The notes under the pieces: model-generated
Told to the model about the DNA's origin: nothing
What the model saw: the letters and a program-made list of their open reading frames with translations, nothing else
Database searches by the model: none
Position numbers and translations under genes: made by a program
Assembly (NCBI RefSeq): GCF_002028425.1
Contig: NZ_CP020042.1
Coordinates: 1,984,001-2,048,000, forward strand
Reading direction: 5' to 3'
From: Streptomyces katrae
GTDB taxonomy: Bacteria; Actinomycetota; Actinomycetes; Streptomycetales; Streptomycetaceae
DNA: 64,000 nt
In this document: piece by piece, positions 46,790-57,785 of the stretch
How the letters are laid out: each line of letters begins with the position of its first letter
Position numbering within the stretch: the stretch's first letter is position 1

Positions 46790-47743
46790 ATGCGGCCGAC
46801 CGGCGACACGCCAGTTCCGGCGGACAGCGCCGACGCGGCCGATCTCGGGCGGCTGCTGCGCGGCGGCCCCTTCCACCTCGCCCTGCGCGCCGCCCTCGCC
46901 GCGCGCGGACTGCCCCTGCACCGGGTGCAGCACCGGCTCGCCGCGCGCGGCATCAAGCTCGGGGTCACCAGCCTCAGCTACTGGCAGCAGGGCGCCCGGC
47001 GCCCGCGCCACCGGGAGTCGCTGCGGGCGGTGTCCGCCCTGGAGGAGATCCTGGAACTCCCCCCGGGCTCCCTGCTGCGCCTGCTGGCCGACCCGGACCC
47101 CGGCCCGGGCCGCCCGGCCGCCCGCCCCTACCGTGCGCTGGTGAGCGTCGGCGCGGCCGTGGAAGGGCTGCTGGCGGCGATGGAGCTCCCGGCGGACGGC
47201 GGCCTGCACTCGGTCGGCCACCACGAGCGGGTCCGCATCGGCCCGGACGGCGAGCTGTGCACGCGGGAGTCGCAGCAGATCGTGCGGGCCCACCGCGACG
47301 GCGTCGACCGCTACCTGGCCGTCCACCACGGCGACCCCGGCTGCGACGCGGCCCGGGTGGAGGTGACGGCGTACGAGAACTGCCGCACGGGCCGGGTCCG
47401 CTGCCACCCGGAGGCCGGGGTGGTGGTGGCGGAGCTGCTCTTCGACGCGCGGCTGCGGCGCGGGGACACGTACGTCTTCGGGTACGGCATCGAGGACGGC
47501 ACGGGGGCGCGCAGCACGGAGTACGTACGCGGCTTCAGCTACGCGGGCGGCCAGTACATGCTCCAGGTCCGCTTCGACGAGGCGGCCCTCCCGGTCCGCT
47601 GCCACCGCTTCGCCCGCACCTCCCCGGCGGCCCCCCGCACCTCCCTGACCGACCTCACCCCCAGCGGCCGCCACCGCGCGGTCCACCTGGTGGAACAGGC
47701 GGTCCGCCCGGGCATCCTGGGCATCGCCTGGGACTGGGGGTAG
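46790..47743 (+). CDS. Predicted DNA-binding-like protein, function unknown
   Basis: 317 residues from ATG 46790; AGAGGAGAG lies 5-13 nt upstream. Residues about 15-80 resemble an XRE-type helix-turn-helix (LALRAALAARGLPLHRVQHRLAARGIKLGVTSLSYWQQGARRPRHRESLRAVSALEEIL; the phrase S-L-S-Y-W-Q-x-G-x-R-R-P is typical of Streptomyces XRE-like proteins). The C-terminal 230 residues are beta-rich and without a known family (GELCTRESQQIVRAHRDGVDRYLAVHH; RRGDTYVFGYGIEDG). It is divergent from the protease gene, with the TGTGAACG array between; autoregulation is plausible. Confidence 0.8.
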   Translation: MRPTGDTPVPADSADAADLGRLLRGGPFHLALRAALAARGLPLHRVQHRLAARGIKLGVTSLSYWQQGARRPRHRESLRAVSALEEILELPPGSLLRLLADPDPGPGRPAARPYRALVSVGAAVEGLLAAMELPADGGLHSVGHHERVRIGPDGELCTRESQQIVRAHRDGVDRYLAVHHGDPGCDAARVEVTAYENCRTGRVRCHPEAGVVVAELLFDARLRRGDTYVFGYGIEDGTGARSTEYVRGFSYAGGQYMLQVRFDEAALPVRCHRFARTSPAAPRTSLTDLTPSGRHRAVHLVEQAVRPGILGIAWDWG

Positions 47744-47778
47744 CGGCCCACCCGGACCGCCCGGCGGGAATCGTCGGG

Positions 47779-48210
47779 TCAGCCCGCGATCAGCTTGCCG
47801 TTCTCCGCCTTGACCGGGACGGCCGGGAGCGGCTCGGAGGCCGGGCCGCGCAGGACCTTGCCCGTGGTGACGTCGAAACGGCTGCCGTGGCAGGGGCAGT
47901 TGCCCTCGCCCTTGTCGATCTTGTCGAGGACGCAGCCGGCGTGCGTGCACTGGGCGCTGAACGCCTTGTACTGGCCCTCCGCCGGGCAGCTGACGACGAG
48001 CTTCTGCTCGCGGAACAGCTTCGCGCCGCCGACCGGGACGTCCGCCGCGGCGCCCAGCTCGACCGGCTCCTTCGGCACGGCGGGGCCGCCCGCGCCGCTG
48101 CCGCCCCCGGTCGAGCAGGCGGAGAGCGCCGTCCCCGCGCCCACGGCCCCGGCGAGCGCGGCGGCGCCCTTGAGGACGGTACGGCGGGCGGCGGGCTGGG
48201 ACGCGGACAT
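47779..48210 (-). CDS. Tat-exported Rieske [2Fe-2S] lipoprotein
   Basis: Predicted 143 residues from ATG 48210. The N-terminus has a twin-arginine pattern (A-A-R-R-T-V-L-K-G) and a lipobox L-S-A-C-S. It would therefore be folded in the cytoplasm, exported by Tat and lipid-anchored outside. The Rieske ligands are C-T-H-A-G-C and C-P-C-H-G-S, and the extra Cys of each motif can form the stabilising disulfide, as in high-potential Rieske proteins. The partner enzyme is not encoded nearby. It is divergent from the PfkB kinase gene. Confidence 0.92.
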   Translation of the reverse strand: MSASQPAARRTVLKGAAALAGAVGAGTALSACSTGGGSGAGGPAVPKEPVELGAAADVPVGGAKLFREQKLVVSCPAEGQYKAFSAQCTHAGCVLDKIDKGEGNCPCHGSRFDVTTGKVLRGPASEPLPAVPVKAENGKLIAG

Positions 48211-48279
48211 GCGGTTCTCCTGGCACGAGGTGGCGGGCCCCGGGCGGGGCCCACCCGACCATACCGGCGCCCGGTGCGA

Positions 48280-48285
48280 TAGCTT
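48280..48285 (+). promoter_or_regulatory. -10 box of a probable leaderless pfkB-family transcript
   Basis: TAGCTT lies exactly 7 nt before GTG 48293. No Shine-Dalgarno sequence is present. Confidence 0.58.
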
Positions 48286-48292
48286 CCCCCGC

Positions 48293-49180
48293 GTGATCGT
48301 CGTCGGCGGAGAAGCCCTGATCGACCTCGTGCCGCTGGCCCGGCCGCCGGGCGCGCTGCTGCCCCGCGCCGGGGGCGGGCCGTACAACACCGCCCTGGCG
48401 CTGGGCCGCCTCGGAGCCCCGGTGGCCTTCTGCTCCCGCGTCTCGGCCGACGGCTTCGGCGAGACCCTGCTGGCCGGGCTGCGGGCCGCGGGGGTGGACC
48501 TCTCGCTGGTGCAGCGCGGGCCCGAGCCGACCACCTTGGCCGTGCCCTCACTGGACCCGGACGGCTCGGCCGCGTACGAGTTCTACGTGGAGGGCACCGC
48601 CGACCGGCTGTTCACCCTGCCGCCCGCGCTGCCCCCGCAGGCGCGGGCCCTGGCGCTCGGGACCTGCTCGCTGGTGCTGGAGCCGGGGGCGAGCGCGTAC
48701 GAGGCCCTGCTGCGGCGGGAGTCGGGGCGCGGGCTGCTGACCCTGCTGGACCCCAACATCCGCCCCGCGCTGATCGCGGACCCGGCCGGCTACCGGGAGC
48801 GGTTCCTGGCCCGGCTGCCGTACGTGTCCGTGCTGAAGTTGTCGGAGGAGGACGCTGACTGGCTGGGCGGCCGGGCCGGGGACTGGCTGGCGGCAGGGCC
48901 TTCGGCGGTGGTGCTGACCCGGGGTGCGGCGGGGCTGACGGTGTGGACCGCGGACGGGGCGGAGCACAGTGCGGCGGCCCGTCCGGTGACCGTCGCGGAC
49001 ACCATCGGCGCGGGCGACACCGTCAACGCGGCGCTGCTGCACCGGCTCGCCGGGGTACCGGACCCCCACGTGGTGGACTGGCCCGACGTGCTGGCGTACG
49101 CCGCCCACGCGGCCGCGCTGACCTGCACCCGGGCCGGCTGCGAGCCGCCGTACGCGGCCGAGCTCGGCCTCAGCCGATAG
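48293..49180 (+). CDS. PfkB-family carbohydrate kinase
   Basis: Predicted 295 residues from GTG 48293. It begins V-I-V-V-G-G-E-A-L-I-D-L-V and contains G-G-G-P-Y-N-T-A-L-A-L-G-R-L-G in the substrate region. The ATP-site signature D-T-I-G-A-G-D-T-V-N-A-A carries the catalytic Asp. The family phosphorylates sugars or nucleosides; the fructokinase-like group is the closest match, but the substrate is not assigned. Its 3' end overlaps the convergent tetR-type gene by 11 nt. Confidence 0.92.
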   Translation: MIVVGGEALIDLVPLARPPGALLPRAGGGPYNTALALGRLGAPVAFCSRVSADGFGETLLAGLRAAGVDLSLVQRGPEPTTLAVPSLDPDGSAAYEFYVEGTADRLFTLPPALPPQARALALGTCSLVLEPGASAYEALLRRESGRGLLTLLDPNIRPALIADPAGYRERFLARLPYVSVLKLSEEDADWLGGRAGDWLAAGPSAVVLTRGAAGLTVWTADGAEHSAAARPVTVADTIGAGDTVNAALLHRLAGVPDPHVVDWPDVLAYAAHAAALTCTRAGCEPPYAAELGLSR

Positions 49181-49775
49181 CGGCCCACAGGGTACGGGCG
49201 AGCGCGGGGGCGAACTCCTCGACGGGCTGGACCGCCTCGGGACCGGAGAAGTGCAGGAAGAAGGCCCGCTGGAAGCAGGCCCCGAGCAGCAGCGCGGCGG
49301 CGGCGCGGGGGTCGGCGTCCGCCCGGAGCCGGCCGGCGTCGAGCTCCCGGCGCAGCCGTCCTTCGAGGGCGTCACGCACCACGTGCGGGCCCTGGCCGAT
49401 CTCCTGGACCCCTTCGCGGTGGCGGGTGAGCAGGGCGGGCTCGGCGAACAGGGAGGCGGCCATCGGCATGGCCTCGGCGTAGAACAGCGAGGCGTGCCGT
49501 GCGATGCCGGCAAGGGCCTCCTGGAGGGGTCCTTCGCCGGGGCCACCGTCGAGGGCGGCCATGAGCGGTCCGGCATTGGGCGTGCGCTCCATGAGCACCC
49601 GGACGAACAGCTCTTCCTTGTTGGCGTAGTGCTTGTAGAGCGCGGCCTCCGAGCAGCCGGCCTCCCGGGCGATGGCCTTGGTGGTGGTGTTGGCGAGGCC
49701 GATGGTGCGCATGAGGGTTTCGGCGGCGTCCAGCAGCCGCTCGGAGGCGGGCCGGGTTGACTTCGGAGTGAGCAT
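49170..49775 (-). CDS. TetR-family transcriptional regulator (NmrA-type gene partner)
   Basis: 201 residues. The helix-turn-helix lies at about residues 12-55 (RLLDAAETLMRTIGLANTTTKAIAREAGCSEAALYKHYANKEELFVRVL), a clear TetR N-domain. The C-terminus is helical (ALLLGACFQRAFFLHF). The start is ATG 49775, inside operator site A. It is divergent from the NAD(P)-binding oxidoreductase gene 80 bp away and surely controls it and itself. The ligand is unknown. The stop lies within the pfkB-type gene end. Confidence 0.93.
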   Translation of the reverse strand: MLTPKSTRPASERLLDAAETLMRTIGLANTTTKAIAREAGCSEAALYKHYANKEELFVRVLMERTPNAGPLMAALDGGPGEGPLQEALAGIARHASLFYAEAMPMAASLFAEPALLTRHREGVQEIGQGPHVVRDALEGRLRRELDAGRLRADADPRAAAALLLGACFQRAFFLHFSGPEAVQPVEEFAPALARTLWAAIG

Positions 49776-49817
49776 TCACTCACCCTAGTGGAGACGAGGG
49801 TGAGTGAATACTCACCC
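49768..49817. promoter_or_regulatory. Twin TetR operators between the regulator and NmrA-like genes
   Basis: Site A (49768-49783) read on the minus strand is GTGAGTGAATGCTCAC. Site B (49800-49815) on the plus strand is GTGAGTGAATACTCAC, differing at one of 16 positions. Site B extends to GGGTGAGT-N4-ACTCACCC (49798-49817). Their starts are 32 bp apart, about three helical turns. Site A covers the regulator's start codon. Confidence 0.82.
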
Positions 49818-49854
49818 ACCCTTCCTCATCCATCGCCTTCGACGGGGGTCCACG

Positions 49855-50508
49855 ATGAAGATCACGGTGTTCGGAGCGACGGGCGGTGTGGGCCGCGAGG
49901 TGGTCCGGCAGGCCCTCGCGGCGGGCCACGAGGTGACGGCGGTCGTCCGCGACCCCGCCCGGCTGGACGTGCCGGCCCATGACCGCCTGCGGGTGGCGGT
50001 GGTGGCCGACCTGACGGACGACTCTGCGCTGCTGCCGGTCCTGGCGGGGCAGGACGCGGTGGTCTCGGCGCTCGGCGCGGCCAGCAACAAGCAGGCCCGG
50101 CTGCACCCGGTCACCGGCCCGGCCCTGCGGTCGGTCGTCGCGGCGATGGAACGGGCGGGGGTCGGACGGCTCACGGCCGTCAGCGCGGCGCCGCTGGGGC
50201 CGGACGCGGAGGGGGACGGCCTGCTCCTGCGGAAGGTGGGCTATCCCCTCCTCCGGTGGGCGCTGCGCGACCTGTACGCGGACCTGGCGGTCATGGAGTC
50301 CGTCATCGCGTCGGCGCAGGGGGTGCGGTGGACGGTGGTCCGGCCGCCGCGCCTCCTGAACCGGCCGGGCACCGGTCGCTACCGCCGCGCCGTGGACGCC
50401 AATGTCCCGGGCGGCCGGGTCATCGCCCGCGCCGACGTGGCGACGGCCCTCCTCGACGTCCTGTCCGACCCGTCGACGACGGGCCACGCGGTGGGCGTCG
50501 CCGCGTAG
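49855..50508 (+). CDS. NAD(P)-binding oxidoreductase, NmrA/SDR-like
   Basis: Predicted 217 residues from ATG 49855 behind a GGGGG tract. It starts M-K-I-T-V-F-G-A-T-G-G-V-G-R-E-V-V, the Rossmann G-x-x-G-x-x-G loop of atypical short-chain dehydrogenases. V-V-S-A-L-G-A-A and V-R-W-T-V-V-R-P-P-R-L follow in the expected places, while the classical Y-x-x-x-K pair is not evident. Such proteins act as quinone or flavin reductases or redox sensors. It is controlled by the divergent TetR-type regulator through twin operators. Confidence 0.92.
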   Translation: MKITVFGATGGVGREVVRQALAAGHEVTAVVRDPARLDVPAHDRLRVAVVADLTDDSALLPVLAGQDAVVSALGAASNKQARLHPVTGPALRSVVAAMERAGVGRLTAVSAAPLGPDAEGDGLLLRKVGYPLLRWALRDLYADLAVMESVIASAQGVRWTVVRPPRLLNRPGTGRYRRAVDANVPGGRVIARADVATALLDVLSDPSTTGHAVGVAA

Positions 50509-50584
50509 CCCTGGCCGGGCGGGCGCGGGTGCCGGTGCGCGGAGGGGGATCCGCGGCAGCGGCTTCCGCCCCCGCCCCGCCGGG

Positions 50585-53524
<2,940 letters not shown>

Positions 53525-53699
53525 GCCGGTCCGCACCTTTCTTGAGAGAGCGGGGGCACGGGCCCCCGGCTGTCCAGGGTATGGGGGGCGCCTCTGCGAT
53601 GGATTGTGTCTGGAGTATCGAGCGTATAGCACGCACATTCGATTTACGGCACGCGCAAGAGGGCTTCACCCGATCGTGTGGCGGCGCCCTCCCGGCCAC

Positions 53700-53705
53700 T
53701 AGGCT
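53700..53705 (+). promoter_or_regulatory. -10 box of a probable leaderless transcript for the DinB-like gene
   Basis: TAGGCT lies exactly 7 nt before ATG 53713. No Shine-Dalgarno sequence is present. Confidence 0.6.
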
Positions 53706-53712
53706 CGGATCC

Positions 53713-54408
53713 ATGACTGATCATGTGCACGACCTGGCCTCTGTACGTGAAGCCACCGAACGGCTGCTGAACGCGGTCGCGAAACTGGACAACGCCTCCC
53801 TCTCCCAGGAGTCACACCTCCCGGGCTGGACCCGCGGCCACATCCTGGCCCACCTGGCGCGCAACGCCGACGCCCTCGTCAACGTCCTCGAGGGCCGCCC
53901 CATGTACGAGAGCGCCGCCGCCCGCGACGCGGACATCGAGCGCGACTCCGGCCGGCCCCTGGAAGAACACCTGACGGACCTCCGTGATTCCGCGGCCCGC
54001 TTCCTCGCCACCACCGAGTCCGACCAGGACTGGCAGCGCACGGTCGAGCTCCGCAACGGCGTCACCGACCTGGCGGCGAACGTGCCCTTCCGCCGCCTCG
54101 TCGAGGTGGAGCTCCACCACGTCGACCTGAACATCGGTTACGAGCTCCACGACCTGCCCGACGAGTTCGCCGAGCGGGAGATCGCCTTCCTCGCCGACCG
54201 CTGGTCCGGCCGCCCCGACGTCCCGCCGGTCACCCTCCAGTACTCGGACGGCCGGTTCGTCGCGCGCACCGGCGGCACCGAGGGCGCCCCCGTGGTCCTC
54301 AGCGGCGCGCAGGACGACCTGCTCGGCTGGCTGGCCGGCCGCGGTCCCAAGGGCGCCCACCTCGCCATCGAGTCCGGCGACGCCGTGCCCGAACTCCCCG
54401 CGCTCTAG
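53713..54408 (+). CDS. Maleylpyruvate isomerase-family (DinB-like, mycothiol-dependent) protein
   Basis: Predicted 231 residues from ATG 53713. The N-terminal four-helix DinB-like domain (about 1-150) carries the metal-ligand pattern: H35 region L-P-G-W-T-R-G-H-I-L-A-H-L-A-R-N-A-D-A-L, then E-V-E-L-H-H-V-D-L-N-I-G-Y. The remainder forms a small beta domain typical of mycothiol-dependent maleylpyruvate isomerases. The family isomerises or conjugates with mycothiol; the actual substrate here is unknown. It is 9 nt upstream of the metallo-hydrolase gene. Confidence 0.9.
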   Translation: MTDHVHDLASVREATERLLNAVAKLDNASLSQESHLPGWTRGHILAHLARNADALVNVLEGRPMYESAAARDADIERDSGRPLEEHLTDLRDSAARFLATTESDQDWQRTVELRNGVTDLAANVPFRRLVEVELHHVDLNIGYELHDLPDEFAEREIAFLADRWSGRPDVPPVTLQYSDGRFVARTGGTEGAPVVLSGAQDDLLGWLAGRGPKGAHLAIESGDAVPELPAL

Positions 54409-54411
54409 GAT
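54406..54411 (+). promoter_or_regulatory. -10 box overlapping the previous stop codon (MBL-fold gene)
   Basis: TAGGAT, whose TAG is the stop of the preceding gene, lies 6 nt before ATG 54418. There is no ribosome binding site, so either a leaderless second transcript or coupling applies. Confidence 0.45.
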
Positions 54412-54417
54412 TCGGAC

Positions 54418-55074
54418 ATGACGTACAGCGGAGCGGTGAAGGTCGGCGGTCCCGCCGACGTGCACGAACTCGCGGACCTGATGATCTCCAAGGTCGCCGT
54501 GGGTTCCATGAACAACAACGCGTACCTGCTGCGCTGCCGGGCCACCGGCGAGCAGCTCCTGATCGACGCGGCGGCCGAGCCGGACACGCTGCTGCACCTG
54601 ATCGGCGACGACGGCATCGCGTCGGTCGTCACCACGCACCGGCACGGCGACCACTGGGGTGCGCTCCAGGCCGTCGTCGACGCCACCGGGGCGCGGACCT
54701 ACGCGGGCGCCCTCGACGTGGAGGGCATCCCCGTCCCCACGGACGTCGCGGTCCAGGACGGGGACGTGATCACGGTCGGACGGGTCTCCCTGACCGCCCG
54801 CCACCTGGTCGGCCACACCCCCGGTTCCATCGCCCTGGTCTACGACGACCCGCACGGGCACCCGCACGTGTTCACCGGCGACTGCCTCTTCCCCGGCGGC
54901 GTCGGCAACACCTCGGGCGACGCGAAGAACTTCGCCAGTCTGATCGACGACGTCGAGACCAAGATCTTCGGGCAGCTGCCCGACGAGACCTGGGTCTACC
55001 CGGGCCACGGGAACGACACCATGCTCGGCACCGAGCGCCCCCACCTCGCGGAATGGCGCGAGCGGGGCTGGTGA
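54418..55074 (+). CDS. Metallo-beta-lactamase-fold hydrolase (glyoxalase II-like)
   Basis: 218 residues. The zinc motif is T-H-R-H-G-D-H-W-G (H-x-H-x-D-H). Later ligands are H-L-V-G-H-T-P-G, F-T-G-D-C-L-F (bridging Asp) and Y-P-G-H-G-N. The family hydrolyses thioesters or similar bonds. Together with the mycothiol-dependent isomerase-like gene just upstream, a role in mycothiol-conjugate detoxification is possible, by context only. Confidence 0.94.
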   Translation: MTYSGAVKVGGPADVHELADLMISKVAVGSMNNNAYLLRCRATGEQLLIDAAAEPDTLLHLIGDDGIASVVTTHRHGDHWGALQAVVDATGARTYAGALDVEGIPVPTDVAVQDGDVITVGRVSLTARHLVGHTPGSIALVYDDPHGHPHVFTGDCLFPGGVGNTSGDAKNFASLIDDVETKIFGQLPDETWVYPGHGNDTMLGTERPHLAEWRERGW

Positions 55075-55182
55075 CCCACGGGCGCATGTGCCGCCGTCAA
55101 CACCGGGCGGCCATGCGCTCCTTCCGGTCGACCTCGACCGAACGCATGTCCCGGGGAGGCGGGGCGGTGTAGTTGCTGCACC

Positions 55183-56595
55183 ATGCGACAGCACCCCTCC
55201 CCGCCCCCCGTCCCCTCCCCCGGCACTCCGCCGGCCGACCCGGACGGCCCCGCCGCCTCGGACGGCCCCGCCGGCCCCTCCATGCTGCGGCTCGCCCTGG
55301 CCTCCCTGGCCGGGACCGCCATCGAGTTCTACGACTTCTTCGCCTACGGCACGGCCGCCGCCCTGGTGCTCGGCCCGCTGTTCTTCCCCTCGTTCTCCCC
55401 GCTCGCGGGAACCCTCGCCGCCTTCGGGACGTTCGGCGTCGGCTTCCTCGCCCGTCCGCTGGGCTCCGTGGTCTTCGGGCACATCGGCGACCGCTACGGG
55501 CGCCGCCCGGTGCTGCTCGCCTCCCTGCTGCTGACCGGACTGGCCACGGTGGCCGTCGGATGCGTGCCCTCGTACGCCTCCATCGGGATCGCCGCGCCCC
55601 TGCTGCTGCTCCTGCTGCGCTTCCTCCAGGGGCTCGGGCTCGGCGGCGAGTGGGGCGGGGCGGTGCTGCTGACCGCCGAGCACGCCCCCGAGGGGCGGCG
55701 CGGACTGTGGTCCAGCTTCCCGCAGATGGGCCCGGCCACCGGGTTCCTGCTGGCCAACGGTCTGATGCTGGCGCTGTCCGGCCTGCTGAGCGACGCGCGG
55801 TTCGGGGCCTGGGGCTGGCGGGTGCCCTTCTGGGGCGCCGGGCTGCTGGCGCTGGCCGGGCTGTGGCTGCGCCGCTCGGTGGAGGAGACCCCGCAGTTCC
55901 GGGCCCTCACCGAGACCGGCCGGCGGGCGGAGGCCCCGCTCACGGAGGTCCTGCGCGGCCACTGGCGGCTGCTCCTGCTGACCGGCGGGGCGATGTCGGT
56001 CGGGTACGCCGTCTTCTACGCGGTCACCACCTGGTCCCTGGCCTACACCACCGGCCCGCTGCACATGGACCGCACCCTGATGCTGGCCGTGGTGATGGCC
56101 GCCGTCCTGCTGAAGGGGCTGGTGACGGCCCCGCTGGCGGCCCTGGGCGACCGCTGGGGGCGGCGGCCGTTGTGCCTGGCCGGCAGTGCCGCCTGCGCGC
56201 TGTGGATGTTCCCCTTCGTGGCCCTGCTGAGCAGTGGGGATGCCCTGCTGGTGGCGGTGGGCTGCGTCGGCGCGCTGCTGGCGATGGTCCTGATGTACGC
56301 GGTGGCCGGCGCGTACCTGCCGGAGCTGTACGCGCCGCGGATCCGCTGCACCGGCGCGGCCGTCGGCTACAACCTGGGCGGCGTCCTGGGCGGGGCGCTG
56401 ACCCCGGTCGTGGCGACGGCCCTGGCGGCCGGCTCCGGGCCGCCGTGGGGCGTGGCGGTGTACCTGACGGCGGTGGCCCTGGTCAGCCTCGGCTGCTTCG
56501 CCCTCCTCCCGGAGACCCGCCCGGCCGCCCTCCCGGTCCGGGACGGTGCGGGCGCGGACACGGGAGCGGGGGCGGCCGAAGCCGCCCCCGCGTAG
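55183..56595 (+). CDS. MHS-family (ProP/ShiA-like) metabolite:proton symporter
   Basis: 470 residues, about 12 membrane helices after a polar, Pro-rich N-terminus of about 33 residues. The signatures G-T-A-I-E-F-Y-D-F-F-A-Y-G in helix 1 and G-H-I-G-D-R-Y-G-R-R-P in the 2-3 loop, with R-F-L-Q-G-L-G-L-G-G-E-W-G-G-A in helix 4, identify the metabolite:H+ symporter subfamily. The substrate could be an organic acid, shikimate, proline or betaine. No ribosome binding site is seen; TAGTTG lies exactly 7 nt before ATG, one base off the TANNNT pattern. Confidence 0.92.
   Translation: MRQHPSPPPVPSPGTPPADPDGPAASDGPAGPSMLRLALASLAGTAIEFYDFFAYGTAAALVLGPLFFPSFSPLAGTLAAFGTFGVGFLARPLGSVVFGHIGDRYGRRPVLLASLLLTGLATVAVGCVPSYASIGIAAPLLLLLLRFLQGLGLGGEWGGAVLLTAEHAPEGRRGLWSSFPQMGPATGFLLANGLMLALSGLLSDARFGAWGWRVPFWGAGLLALAGLWLRRSVEETPQFRALTETGRRAEAPLTEVLRGHWRLLLLTGGAMSVGYAVFYAVTTWSLAYTTGPLHMDRTLMLAVVMAAVLLKGLVTAPLAALGDRWGRRPLCLAGSAACALWMFPFVALLSSGDALLVAVGCVGALLAMVLMYAVAGAYLPELYAPRIRCTGAAVGYNLGGVLGGALTPVVATALAAGSGPPWGVAVYLTAVALVSLGCFALLPETRPAALPVRDGAGADTGAGAAEAAPA
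56566..56591. terminator. Hairpin within the last codons of the symporter gene
   Basis: Perfect 11-bp arms (56566-56576 with 56581-56591) and a CGAA loop, ending 4 nt before the symporter stop ends at 56595. It can terminate this gene and also the converging terC transcript. Confidence 0.75.
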
Positions 56596-56618
56596 CCCGG
56601 GCGCGCGGCCCGGCCGGG

Positions 56619-57605
56619 TCAGGCGTCGACGCTCCTGGTCTCCTCGGCGGCGGCTTCGGCCGCCGCCTGCTTCCTGGAGGCGAGCAGGCTGGTGATCGTG
56701 GTGACCACCAGGACGCCGCAGATGACGCCCAGGGAGACCGGGATGGAGATCTGCGGGACGTGCACCCCGGACTCGTGCAGGGCGTGCAGCACCAGCTTGA
56801 CGCCGATGAAGCCCAGGATCACGGACAGGCCGTAGCTGAGGTGGACCAGCTTCTTGAGCAGGCCGCCGATGAGGAAGTACAGCTGGCGCAGGCCCATGAG
56901 GGCGAAGGCGTTGGCGGTGAAGACGATGTACGGGTCCTGGGTGAGGCCGAAGATCGCGGGGATCGAGTCCAGGGCGAAGAGGACGTCGGTGGTGCCGATG
57001 GCGAGCATGACCACCATCAGCGGGGTGAGGACGCGCTTGCCGTTGGTGCGGATGAACAGCTTGGTGCCGTGGTAGCGGTCGGCGACGCCGAACTTCTTCT
57101 CGATCGACTTCAGGAGGCGGTTCTCCTCGAACTCCTCTTCCTCCTCGTCCTTGCGGGCTTCCTGGATCAGCTTCCAGGCGGTGTAGATGAGGAAGGCGCC
57201 GAAGAGGTAGAAGACCCACGAGAAGCTGGCGATGATCGCGGCTCCGGCGGCGATGAACACCGCGCGCAGGACCAGGGCGATCAGCACCCCGACGAGCAGG
57301 ACGCGCTGCTGGAGGTGGGAGGGCACCGAGAACTTCGCCATGATCAGGACGAAGACGAAGAGGTTGTCCACGCTCAGGGACTTCTCGGTGACGAAGCCGG
57401 CGAAGAACTCCTGGGAGGCCTGGCCGCCGCCGAAGAACAGCAGGCCGAGGCCGAAGAGGACGGCGAGGACGATCCAGACGACCGTCCAGGTGCCCGCTTC
57501 CTTGAGGGAAACGTCATGGGGCTTGCGGCCGATGAGGAAATCGGCGCCGATGAGGATGCCCAGACCGGCGATGGTCAGGGCCCACAGGGTCAACGAAACG
57601 TCCAC
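56619..57605 (-). CDS. terC: TerC-family integral membrane protein (probable manganese-related exporter)
   Basis: Predicted 328 residues from GTG 57605, chosen because GGAGG lies 10 nt upstream; GTG 57614 would leave only one or two bases. About nine membrane helices are seen. The TerC metal-type motifs occur: D-N-L-F-V-F-V-L-I in helix 3 and T-D-V-L-F-A-L-D-S-I-P-A-I-F-G in the second half, with conserved acidic residues in the membrane. A long acidic cytoplasmic loop (E-E-E-E-E-F-E-E-N-R) is present. TerC-like proteins supply or export Mn and confer tellurite resistance. The leader is a riboswitch. Confidence 0.93.
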   Translation of the reverse strand: MDVSLTLWALTIAGLGILIGADFLIGRKPHDVSLKEAGTWTVVWIVLAVLFGLGLLFFGGGQASQEFFAGFVTEKSLSVDNLFVFVLIMAKFSVPSHLQQRVLLVGVLIALVLRAVFIAAGAAIIASFSWVFYLFGAFLIYTAWKLIQEARKDEEEEEFEENRLLKSIEKKFGVADRYHGTKLFIRTNGKRVLTPLMVVMLAIGTTDVLFALDSIPAIFGLTQDPYIVFTANAFALMGLRQLYFLIGGLLKKLVHLSYGLSVILGFIGVKLVLHALHESGVHVPQISIPVSLGVICGVLVVTTITSLLASRKQAAAEAAAEETRSVDA

Positions 57606-57615
57606 GGTATTCACG

Positions 57616-57785
57616 CCTCCGGCGGATGGCTCAGCACAGGGTCAGCGTCATCGCTGCCGGAGGTCTCTTCCACCCGGGCGGCTCGTGGGCCGCGGGCCGG
57701 CGCCCCGGGACCACCGCGTTGACTGAACCGGGTCGTCCGTACTGACGGGCACGCCGCGCAGGAAATAGCAGGAATACTCCCCTCC
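57616..57785 (-). promoter_or_regulatory. yybP-ykoY manganese riboswitch controlling terC translation
   Basis: On the minus strand, GGAGG-GGAGTA (57785 to 57775) begins the aptamer and AGA-CCTCC (57666 to 57659) closes it, so GGAGG/CCTCC forms P1. Conserved pieces between include GTCAGTACG, CCCACGAGCC and GGGTGGAAGAGACC. The 3' P1 strand CCTCCGG (57663-57657) is exactly complementary to the ribosome binding site CCGGAGG (57622-57616), so ligand binding would free the terC ribosome site. Confidence 0.82.
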
